This document shows positions 1 through 4,386 of a stretch of DNA of 8,119 nucleotides, piece after piece (position 1 is the first letter of the stretch; every line of letters starts with the position of its first letter). The notes beneath the pieces were generated by a model, which worked only from the letters and a program-made list of their open reading frames with translations, was not told the DNA's origin and did not search any database. The DNA lies in contig DATIBT010000065.1 in the NCBI GenBank assembly GCA_035457345.1, positions 1 through 8,119 of the forward strand. The letters are read 5' to 3'. The position numbers and the translations under genes were made by a program. Source of the stretch: DASTDY01 sp035457345 (GTDB taxonomy: Bacteria; Patescibacteriota; Saccharimonadia; Saccharimonadales; EFPC-124).

Positions 1-554
1 TCCTTACCCGCTTCGCCGTGCCGCGGTGTGTTTTGAGTTTTGGCATTTACAGTACTCCTAACTACTATTCCTAAGTTCTTACCAGCCATGATAGGCTTTT
101 GTTCGACAATTGCAACGTCTTCGAGGCTATCTGTAATTCGGTTAAGCATTTCATATCCGAGTTCCTGGTGAGCCATTTCTCGTCCGCGGAAGAATACCAT
201 GATCTTCACGCGATGCCCTTGTGCTAGGAATTCACGAATTTTACGCAGCTTAATCTCTAGATCATGTGTGCCAATCTTGAGACCTAAGCGCATCTGTTTG
301 ATCTCGACGGCGACATTATTGCGACGGCTCCGTTGTTGCTCTTTGGTCTTCTGGTACTGGTATTTACCCCAGTCGATTATACGGGCAACAGGTGGAGCGG
401 CATTGGGAGACACCTCAATGAGATCCAAGCCGGCACGCTCTGCTTCTAAAAGTGCTTCAGCCCTCGAAAGAATACCTAATTGGCTTCCATCTGGGCCGAT
501 AACGCGAAGTTCCGAAGCCGTAATGCCTTCGTTTATTCGCACCGATTTACTAAT
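1..554 (-). CDS. infC: Translation initiation factor IF-3 (3' end cut by window edge)
   Basis: IF3 binds the 30S subunit, prevents premature 50S joining and checks start codon and initiator tRNA in the P site. The 184 visible codons read through the whole family. The N-terminal domain has VRINEGITASELRVIGPDG and LDLIEVSPNAAPPVARIIDWGKY (residues ~4-60). A basic linker follows (KTKEQQRSRRNNVAVEIKQ), then the C-terminal domain with LGLKIGTHDLEIKLRKIREF, VKIMVFFRGREMAHQELG and an ending near TPRHGEAGK. Only the last few residues lie outside the window. The start is an AUU at 554-552. An in-frame TAA lies five codons upstream, and TAAGGAG (569-563) sits 8 nt before AUU. The next candidate, GTG at 545, is too far from this ribosome binding site. 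AUU starts are classic for infC. The gene lies 76 nt downstream of comM and has its own promoter. rpmI and rplT usually follow, but are beyond the window. Confidence 0.96.
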   Translation of the reverse strand, partial: MSKSVRINEGITASELRVIGPDGSQLGILSRAEALLEAERAGLDLIEVSPNAAPPVARIIDWGKYQYQKTKEQQRSRRNNVAVEIKQMRLGLKIGTHDLEIKLRKIREFLAQGHRVKIMVFFRGREMAHQELGYEMLNRITDSLEDVAIVEQKPIMAGKNLGIVVRSTVNAKTQNTPRHGEAGK

Positions 555-562
555 AGAACCTG

Positions 563-569
563 CTCCTTA
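563..569 (-). promoter_or_regulatory. Shine-Dalgarno site that fixes the AUU start of infC
   Basis: On the minus strand TAAGGAG ends 8 nt before the AUU at 554-552. It is the only good ribosome binding site between the in-frame stop and the conserved coding region, so it decides the start codon. Confidence 0.85.
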
Positions 570-599
570 CTTTTGCGTTACTTGTCTATTCGATGGTTG

Positions 600-628
600 A
601 TTGTAGCAGAGGTGGCTTTGTTTTTCAA
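600..628 (-). promoter_or_regulatory. Sigma70-type promoter of infC
   Basis: On the minus strand TTGAAA (628-623) is followed by a 17-bp spacer and TACAAT (605-600). Transcription should begin near 593, giving a leader of about 39 nt to the AUU start. The promoter lies just after the comM stop codon, so infC need not depend on comM transcription. Confidence 0.75.
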
Positions 629-630
629 CT

Positions 631-2142
631 CTAAACGCTATCAAGACGGGGCCGGTACTGCAGGGCTTCGGAAATATGGCTGGAATTTACGGTTTCTGAG
701 GTTTCAATATCGGCGATGGTGCGCGCAACTTTTAACGTTTTAAAATAACTACGCGCCGAGAGGTGGAGTGTCTGCGCGGCAGTATCGATGAGCTGCTTCG
801 CGGTTGCATCTAAGAGCAACACATCGTGTATTGTTTTGCTATCCAGGTGAGCGTTTGTCATTTCTGCACTGCCAAAACGTATTTTTTGTTTGGCGCGAGC
901 GGTACTCACCGCGGCCTGTGCTTCTTTGAGGCCAATGGTTGATGCAGTTCCCAATAGTTTCGTTGGCTTAACCCTTGAGACATCTATCACTAGGTCAATC
1001 CTGTCCAGTAGTGGTCCAGAAATTTTCTTTTGGTATTGGAGTATGCGCATCTGCGAACAGGTGCATTCACGCTCCTTGTCGCCAGCATAGCCACACGGGC
1101 AAGGGTTGCGCGTGCTAACAAACAAAAAGTCGGCTGGATATAGTGCTCTGTGATGTGCTCGCGCTATAGTAATTTGTCTATCTTCTAACGGTTGCCTGAG
1201 AGCTTCTAGCGCCAGACGGTTATATTCCGGTAGTTCGTCTAAAAATAGTACGCCTCTATGAGCAAGGCTAATCTCGCCAGGCCGCGGATTTGGTCCGCCA
1301 CCAACCAATGCTACGTGACTGCTGCTGTGGTGTGGAGCACGGAAGGGCCGGTCCACGATAACATCTTCGTAAATTCCACCAGCAAGACTATGAAGCTTGG
1401 TAACTTCTACGGTCTCGCGCTTAGAAAGCGGGGGAAGGATAGATAAGAGCGCCCGGGCGAGCATTGTCTTGCCAGCCCCTGGTGGGCCGCTCAGTAGTAT
1501 GTTGTGCTGGCCTGCTGCTGCAATAATTATTGCGCGCTTTGCTTGTTCTTGACCACGGATATCGGCGATTGTCGGTGCAGGCGTGAATCTTCGATATGGG
1601 CTGCGGCGTTCTATTTCTGGCTCAAGTTTGATTTGGCCAGTGAGATGTAAAAATACATCGCGCAACGAGCTTGCAGGTAGCACTGTAATGCCTTCTGCCA
1701 GCATTGCTTGTTGTGCGTTTCGTTTCGGTAAAACTACTGTTTTTAGAGCATTTTTTTGGGCTGTTTCGGCATAACTTATTGCCCCACGCACAGGGCGCAG
1801 TGCGCCGTCTAGCGCGAGCTCTCCTACGAATAGCATATCATCTACCATTTCTTGTTTTATCTGTCCACTTATAACAAGCAAGGCAATGGCAATTGCGAGG
1901 TCGAAGTGCGCGCCGTCTTTTGGCAGGTTGGCTGGTGCTAGATTTATGGTCACTCGTTTACGAGGGAAATCGAGCCCGGAATTTTTAATGGCGCTACGCA
2001 CGCGCTCTTTTGCTTCGTCGATTGCTTTGTTACCGAGCCCCACGATGAGGAGAGTGGGGAGGCCGTTGGATGCGTCGCATTCAACTTCAATGCGCTCGCC
2101 TTCAAACCCTATGGCAGTTGCAGAAAAAACTCTTGCTATCAT
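631..2142 (-). CDS. comM: ComM/YifB-family AAA+ helicase (Mg-chelatase-like)
   Basis: In bacteria where it has been studied, ComM is a hexameric cytoplasmic helicase that aids branch migration when transformed DNA integrates. From the ATG at 2142 the protein has 503 residues, close to the usual ~505. Residues 1-170 form the ChlI/Lon-protease-like fold, with the typical start MIARVFSATAIGFEG. The AAA+ module has Walker A GPPGAGKT (219-226), Walker B VLFLDE (298-303), a sensor-1 region TRNPCPCG (344-351) and SGPLLDRID (375-383). Four cysteines (348, 350, 360, 362) form the usual C-x-C...C-x-C cluster. The C-terminal domain ends with LSARSYFKTLKVARTIADI (461-479). A GTG at 2196 would add 18 residues foreign to the family and would overlap the tmRNA promoter, so I prefer 2142. 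No clear Shine-Dalgarno precedes it. The gene is divergent from ssrA by 61 nt. Confidence 0.95.
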   Translation of the reverse strand: MIARVFSATAIGFEGERIEVECDASNGLPTLLIVGLGNKAIDEAKERVRSAIKNSGLDFPRKRVTINLAPANLPKDGAHFDLAIAIALLVISGQIKQEMVDDMLFVGELALDGALRPVRGAISYAETAQKNALKTVVLPKRNAQQAMLAEGITVLPASSLRDVFLHLTGQIKLEPEIERRSPYRRFTPAPTIADIRGQEQAKRAIIIAAAGQHNILLSGPPGAGKTMLARALLSILPPLSKRETVEVTKLHSLAGGIYEDVIVDRPFRAPHHSSSHVALVGGGPNPRPGEISLAHRGVLFLDELPEYNRLALEALRQPLEDRQITIARAHHRALYPADFLFVSTRNPCPCGYAGDKERECTCSQMRILQYQKKISGPLLDRIDLVIDVSRVKPTKLLGTASTIGLKEAQAAVSTARAKQKIRFGSAEMTNAHLDSKTIHDVLLLDATAKQLIDTAAQTLHLSARSYFKTLKVARTIADIETSETVNSSHISEALQYRPRLDSV

Positions 2143-2163
2143 GGCACGGCAGTATGCCACATC

Positions 2164-2192
2164 TTCACTGGGGAGTACAAGAGTGATATAAT
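2164..2192 (+). promoter_or_regulatory. Sigma70-type promoter of the tmRNA gene
   Basis: TTCACT (2164-2169), a 17-bp spacer and a perfect TATAAT (2187-2192) precede the mature tmRNA 5' end by 11 nt. Initiation near 2199 would leave a leader of a few bases for RNase P to remove. Confidence 0.8.
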
Positions 2193-2203
2193 CCACAGGT
2201 GAT

Positions 2204-2598
2204 GGGGCTGAATAAGCTTCGACGTATGGAACATTTACAATCTGCTTCGCAAGTCGGTCGCTGCACCGTTACCGCAGCAAGCACTATAAGTGCCAAATCT
2301 TTCGTTAGCCGCGTGGTTGACACTGTGAAGTCTGCTTTTGCAGCTCCTCAGTTCGCTGCGGCTGTTGCCTAATTTAGGTAACCATTCCTATCTTCCGTAC
2401 TGGCCGGCGGGTAGTGAGTGTTATATTTGCTAGTCGCTCCCATGGCAGGCACGGCGAGCCGCATGGGCTAAGCCAATCGCCACCCTTTCTGCGTTTGTGC
2501 GTTTCTCGTAGCAGGAAGTATTCTCAAACGTAATAAGCTTGTAGAAGAAGTAGGTCGTAACCAGACGGACCGGGGTGCAATACCCCGCAGCTCCACCA
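2204..2598 (+). ncRNA. ssrA: Transfer-messenger RNA (tmRNA), one-piece form
   Basis: tmRNA with SmpB rescues ribosomes stalled on broken mRNAs and tags the nascent chain for proteolysis. The 5' end GGGGCTG (2204-2210) pairs with CAGCTCC (2588-2594). This forms a seven-pair acceptor stem with a G-U at the third pair, the alanyl-tRNA synthetase determinant. A2595 is the discriminator and CCA (2596-2598) is encoded. The T-arm is CGGGG/CCCCG (2571-2575, 2583-2587) with loop TGCAATA. GACGGACC upstream of it and CTTCGAC near the 5' end are typical of tmRNA. A pseudoknot-like run with CGGT/ACCG and GCTGC/GCAGC lies before the tag. CCCATG/CATGGG forms a hairpin after it. Length is 395 nt, which is normal. 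A promoter sits immediately upstream and a terminator immediately downstream. Confidence 0.97.
2292..2372 (+). other. tmRNA tag-peptide reading frame (26 codons plus UAA)
   Basis: The proposed resume codon is GCC at 2292, right after ATAAGT, matching the usual arrangement of a resume alanine codon after a U-A-rich determinant. The frame runs 26 codons to TAA at 2370-2372. The encoded tag begins AKSFVSRVVD and ends in FAAAVA, a small hydrophobic C-terminus as expected for a ClpXP-type degron. It is much longer than the 10-residue E. coli tag. The exact resume codon is inferred by position. The downstream frame and stop are clear. Confidence 0.8.
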
Positions 2599-2600
2599 AG

Positions 2601-2638
2601 AAAAAAGCCTAAGCATCACGCTTGGGCTTTTTTCTTTT
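2601..2638 (+). terminator. Intrinsic terminator of the tmRNA gene
   Basis: AAAAAAGCCTAAGC (2601-2614) pairs with GCTTGGGCTTTTTT (2620-2633) across a 5-nt loop, with one G-U pair. A T-rich tail runs to 2638. The A-tract on the left arm makes it bidirectional in principle. It starts 3 nt after the CCA end. Confidence 0.92.
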
Positions 2639-2679
2639 GCCTGATAAATCGTATTTCTTATGCTTATCACCACTGGACA

Positions 2680-2759
2680 GATAAAAAACAACGGCCTGCG
2701 AGAAGCCGTTGTTCGTATTTTCGTTTTTTGTTTTTGAGCACTAATTTTATTCAAGTGCT
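2680..2759 (-). ncRNA. Candidate minus-strand small RNA, about 80 nt
   Basis: A strong minus-strand promoter (2794-2766) would start RNA near 2759, and the terminator hairpin at 2713-2687 would end it near 2680. The transcript would hold a 5' hairpin (AGCACT/AGTGCT with an 11-nt loop), then an unpaired A-rich linker (about 2736-2714), then the terminator stem. A TTG-initiated frame (2754 to 2524) crosses both terminators and has no ribosome binding site, so I do not read it as coding. No known RNA family is recognised. The span is inferred from promoter and terminator only. Confidence 0.5.
2687..2730. terminator. Second, bidirectional intrinsic terminator
   Basis: AACAACGGC (2687-2695) and GCCGTTGTT (2705-2713) form a perfect 9-bp stem. 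On the plus strand a broken T-tract follows to about 2736. On the minus strand a clean run of Ts follows directly (the plus-strand A-run at 2683-2688). It can back up the tmRNA terminator and can also end the minus-strand transcript proposed at 2680-2759. Confidence 0.82.
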
Positions 2760-2765
2760 ACCCCT

Positions 2766-2794
2766 ATAATAGACGGGTCAACAGGGTGTGTCAA
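2766..2794 (-). promoter_or_regulatory. Strong sigma70-type promoter on the minus strand
   Basis: On the minus strand a perfect TTGACA (2794-2789) is followed by exactly 17 bp and TATTAT (2771-2766). The region also has a 13-bp-spaced direct repeat of GTCAACA (plus strand), so a second TTGAC lies inside the spacer, a possible regulatory site. No protein gene starts downstream on this strand, so the likely product is the short RNA at 2680-2759. Confidence 0.65.
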
Positions 2795-2809
2795 CAACTA
2801 TTTTTGTAA

Positions 2810-2829
2810 TGTGTAAAAACTGTGGAAAA
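2810..2829 (+). other. Pair of DnaA-box-like nonamers
   Basis: TGTGTAAAA (2810-2818) and TGTGGAAAA (2821-2829) are 11 bp apart, one helical turn. The second differs from the DnaA box TGTGGATAA at one base and the first at two. The pair lies between leftward and rightward gene blocks. No dnaA, dnaN or larger box cluster is visible, so an origin is not claimed. Confidence 0.35.
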
Positions 2830-2893
2830 GCCTTACATTTGCTGAACACACGTCTAAAAGCAAGGTCAATCGTCATGAAACTGTCGAGCTTAT

Positions 2894-3357
2894 GGGCAGT
2901 GGGCAGCGGGGATACGTCGTAGTTGGTAGACGGTATGCCACCATGCAACTTTGCAAGCGCGCGTGTTTTTATATTCGTGCTGCCTTTATGTCGTGCGGTC
3001 GGCTGTGCTGTTTATGGCAACGAGCCTAGCAAGCCCGAACTTTGTGGCGCTAGGTCGTTGAGAGTAAGCAAGACTGTGAACGTGCTGTTACATAAAAGCT
3101 CCGCACGGTTGCGATTGGCTGAGCTGCCTAGGTCGCTGTCGTACGCTCACGCATACATGGCGGTCTGGTTTTGCGCCATGGAATGTTAAGTGAATTACAT
3201 TCGCCGCTAACGAGTACAATCCGCGTTTGATATATGCAGCTCACGTTCTCCACGTATTTTTTGCGAATGTATACATGTATGCCATTCGCAAAGGCAATGC
3301 TCATTTTGGAAATTGCCAATACGCACCATGCGGCGCTTATTTGTTGTTTGCGCAGCA
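2894..3357. other. Gene-free region dense in inverted repeats (possible large structured RNA)
   Basis: No ORF here looks like a real protein. Paired arms seen in order are: GGCAGC 2902-2907 with GCTGCC 2979-2984, enclosing CGTC 2915-2918 with GACG 2929-2932; CAACGA-g-CCTAGC 3018-3030 with GCTAGGTCGTTG 3049-3060 (12 bp, one bulge); AACGTGC 3079-3085 with GCACGgTT 3103-3110; CATGGCG 3156-3162 with CGCCATG 3174-3180; GAATGT 3181-3186 with ACATTC 3197-3202; TTTGCGAATG 3260-3269 with CATTCGCAAA 3283-3292; GGCAAT 3293-3298 with ATTGCC 3312-3317; TGC-g-GCGC 3329-3336 with GCGC-a-GCA 3350-3357. Short stems can arise by chance. The 12-bp and 10-bp stems and the dense run are harder to dismiss. Strand and transcript ends are not visible. 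None of tRNA, 5S, SRP or RNase P RNA was recognised. Confidence 0.45.
3260..3292. repeat. 33-bp inverted repeat, 10-bp perfect arms
   Basis: TTTGCGAATG and CATTCGCAAA are perfect inverted copies around a 13-nt centre, which itself holds the palindrome ATACATGTAT (3271-3280). It could be an RNA hairpin, a dimeric-protein operator or a recombination-type site. No T-tract follows, so it is not a terminator. Confidence 0.8.
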
Positions 3358-3414
3358 CGGCATAGTGCACCATACGAACAAGTGGGTACATGATTTTGAA
3401 CCTTTGCAAATGAT

Positions 3415-3428
3415 TGAAATATATTTCA
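3415..3428. repeat. 14-bp perfect palindrome
   Basis: TGAAATATATTTCA reads the same on both strands, at the edge where the moderate-GC structured region gives way to AT-rich DNA. It may be an operator-like dyad. No binding factor can be named. Confidence 0.5.
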
Positions 3429-3587
3429 TAGAGCTTTAAAAGTAGGAGCCTACGAGTACGCCTAAGGGTGACGACAGTGAATTTAAAAATACATATTTAC
3501 AACGTAAATTAATGAGATTATGATGTTTAAGTTACATGACTATAGATGTACGATGATATTATTACAATATTGAAATAAACATAACCA

Positions 3588-3621
3588 TTGACATTGATGA
3601 ATAAATTTGCTAAGTTATAAC
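3588..3621 (+). promoter_or_regulatory. Candidate promoter(s) for the downstream structured RNA
   Basis: Two overlapping hexamer sets are present. Perfect TTGACA (3588-3593) has a 17-bp spacer to a poor TAAGTT (3611-3616). TTGATG (3594-3599) has a 16-bp spacer to TATAAC (3616-3621). AT-rich DNA gives such matches easily, so confidence is limited. Confidence 0.4.
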
Positions 3622-3629
3622 TAAGTTAT
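3610..3629 (+). repeat. Direct repeat CTAAGTTAT x2, 11-bp period
   Basis: CTAAGTTAT occurs at 3610-3618 and 3621-3629, one helical turn apart. It overlaps the candidate -10 element, which would suit an operator. Confidence 0.55.
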
Positions 3630-3668
3630 TGATAAAACAAAAATATAGAAAAATATCTAAAAATTGTT

Positions 3669-3681
3669 AAGTCAGTGACTT
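3669..3681. repeat. 13-bp dyad AAGTCA-G-TGACTT
   Basis: A perfect 6-bp inverted repeat around one base, just before the four-hairpin block. It suits an operator better than an RNA hairpin, since one base cannot form a loop. Confidence 0.5.
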
Positions 3682-3693
3682 GCACCTTACTTA

Positions 3694-3921
3694 ATTCGAT
3701 AGCCGCGGTTTGGCGGATAAACTCGCAAGAAGACTTAGGTCTTGCAAGAAACTCGCCAAACCGCGCGCAGTCGAATAACCGTGGTTCAGCATAATCTTTA
3801 TGCAGAACGACAACAATTCAAAAATATGCTCTCGAAAGAGAGCGGTCAGTAGAGAAGCCCAGGCTGGAAGCGCTATTTAAGTCATACATATAGAGCGGAT
3901 TTCCACCTGGCTTTTCTTTTT
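3694..3921 (+). ncRNA. Candidate structured non-coding RNA with four hairpins and a terminator
   Basis: Hairpin I: ATTCGA (3694-3699) pairs with TCGAAT (3771-3776). Inside it a perfect 12-bp stem joins 3704-3715 to 3754-3765. A purine-rich internal loop holding AAACTCGC on the left (3719-3726) and again on the right (3749-3756) leads to GCAAGA/TCTTGC (3725-3730, 3740-3745). Hairpin II: GTTC-a-GCATAA-TCT-TTATGC-a-GAAC (3784-3808). Hairpin III: GCTCTC-GAAA-GAGAGC (3828-3843), a GNRA tetraloop. Hairpin IV (3855-3913) is followed by a U-tract. The order and the 3' terminator fix the plus strand. The 5' end is unknown, possibly near 3625-3690. I do not recognise the family. Riboswitch, 6S, SRP and RNase P hallmarks were looked for and not seen. 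It could be a free RNA or a leader acting on the membrane gene that starts 18 nt later. Confidence 0.6.
3855..3921 (+). terminator. Long-stem intrinsic terminator
   Basis: Left arm AAGCC-c-AGG-c-TGGAA-g-CGCT (3855-3874) pairs with AGCG-gat-TTCCA-CCT-GGCTT (3894-3913). TTCTTTTT runs to 3921. Bulges are small and the base of the stem is strong. It closes the four-hairpin block and overlaps the upstream promoter region of the next gene. Confidence 0.72.
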
Positions 3922-3929
3922 GTTACATT
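3921..3929 (+). promoter_or_regulatory. Extended -10 promoter of the membrane-protein gene
   Basis: TGTTACATT (TGn plus a TACATT -10 element) ends 9 nt before the ATG at 3939. The -35 region is poor, as is common for extended -10 promoters. Initiation would fall about 2-4 nt before the ATG, giving a near-leaderless mRNA. This agrees with the absence of a Shine-Dalgarno sequence. Confidence 0.5.
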
Positions 3930-3938
3930 TGATGCAGG

Positions 3939-4346
3939 ATGGCCGACAAACTATTTGCTACGCAACACATCAAACTACTTGCCACATACGGCCTGCCATT
4001 TATTTGGGGTGCTGCCCTTTTTATTTTTTTGAATGTCACTAGCCCCTTACAGAGCGGCCCCTTGAGTGTTCTAGCGACCTTTGTGCTCATATATCTTTTC
4101 GTAACCAGTACATTGTACGCCATTAGTATATTGTCATTAAAAATTACTAACTTTCTGGGTTGGAAAAGGATTCTACCTGCGAAGACGGTTTATTATTTGG
4201 TGAGCGTTATTGGATTGGGCCCAGTCTTTATCTTAGCTTTGAATACTCTCGGGCAACTTGAGATCAAGGATATTATACTGGTCGTATTATTATTGGTTGT
4301 CGGTTGTTTCTATGTACTTAGACGGGGTAGAAAAGAGGTTTTATAG
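3939..4346 (+). CDS. Small four-helix membrane protein of unknown function
   Basis: 135 residues with four predicted transmembrane helices at about 18-33, 43-65, 82-104 and 109-127. The cationic tail RRGRK favours a cytoplasmic C-terminus. There is no signal peptidase site and no catalytic motif. The loop between helices 2 and 3 (LKITNFLGWKRILPAK) is basic. An in-frame TGA at 3930-3932 means ATG 3939 is the first possible start. The protein family is not recognised. Position just upstream of a proline-rich protein and a membrane-anchored transport ATPase suggests a membrane partner of that machine, but this is inference. VirB-type small channel subunits are a possible analogy without sequence support. 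Confidence 0.82.
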   Translation: MADKLFATQHIKLLATYGLPFIWGAALFIFLNVTSPLQSGPLSVLATFVLIYLFVTSTLYAISILSLKITNFLGWKRILPAKTVYYLVSVIGLGPVFILALNTLGQLEIKDIILVVLLLVVGCFYVLRRGRKEVL

Positions 4347-4367
4347 CTTATTCGTGCCCTGTTCGTA

Positions 4368-4376
4368 TGGTACAAT
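4368..4376 (+). promoter_or_regulatory. Extended -10 promoter of the proline-rich protein gene
   Basis: TGGTACAAT (TGn plus TACAAT) ends 10 nt before the ATG at 4387, with no good -35. Spacing and form match the element before the 3939 gene. The mRNA would have a leader of only about 3-5 nt. Confidence 0.6.
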
Positions 4377-4386
4377 TTAGCTAGTT

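Larger units (their letters stand above)
3478..3690. other. AT-rich intergenic stretch
   Basis: This stretch is strongly A+T-rich compared with both flanks and has no ORF. It holds promoter-like hexamers, a tandem CTAAGTTAT repeat and a short dyad, annotated separately. It probably serves as the control region for the structured RNA that follows. An unwinding-type role is possible but unsupported. Confidence 0.6.

Noticed and set aside
2143..2196. GTG start at 2196 extending comM by 18 residues
   Set aside because: The extra residues (DYITLVLPSEDVAYCRA) are foreign to the family, the conserved N-terminus begins at MIARVFSATAIG, and the longer form would overlap the tmRNA -10 element.
2524..2754. 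Minus-strand 76-codon frame starting with TTG
   Set aside because: It runs through two terminator hairpins and into the tmRNA 3' end, has no ribosome binding site and no recognisable protein character.
2905..2960. tRNA-like 5' half (GCGGGGATA, then a D-arm-like CGTC/GACG with GTAGTTGGTA loop)
   Set aside because: No matching anticodon arm, T-arm or 3' acceptor strand (TCCCCGC) follows within the window. An intron-split tRNA was considered, but no 3' half was found. The resemblance is probably chance or part of the structured region.
2923..3189. Plus-strand 88-codon ORF
   Set aside because: No ribosome binding site, odd composition rich in Cys, Ala and Arg, and it crosses several hairpins. 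It looks like a chance open frame.
3128..3439. Overlapping ORFs on both strands (93 codons minus, 70 codons plus)
   Set aside because: Both occupy the inverted-repeat region, where palindromic sequence keeps both strands open. Neither shows domain-like sequence or initiation signals.
2890..3921. RNase P RNA, SRP RNA, 6S RNA or a known riboswitch
   Set aside because: I looked for the RNase P GAGGAAAGTCC/ACAGAA cores, the SRP GGAAG/AGCA loop, and T-box and B12 boxes on both strands and found none. CCAGGCTGGAAG at 3859-3870 only loosely recalls SRP and is part of the terminator stem.
2640..3938. CRISPR array or insertion sequence in the gene-free region
   Set aside because: There is no regularly spaced repeat of 20-40 bp, no transposase fragment, and no terminal inverted repeats with target duplications.
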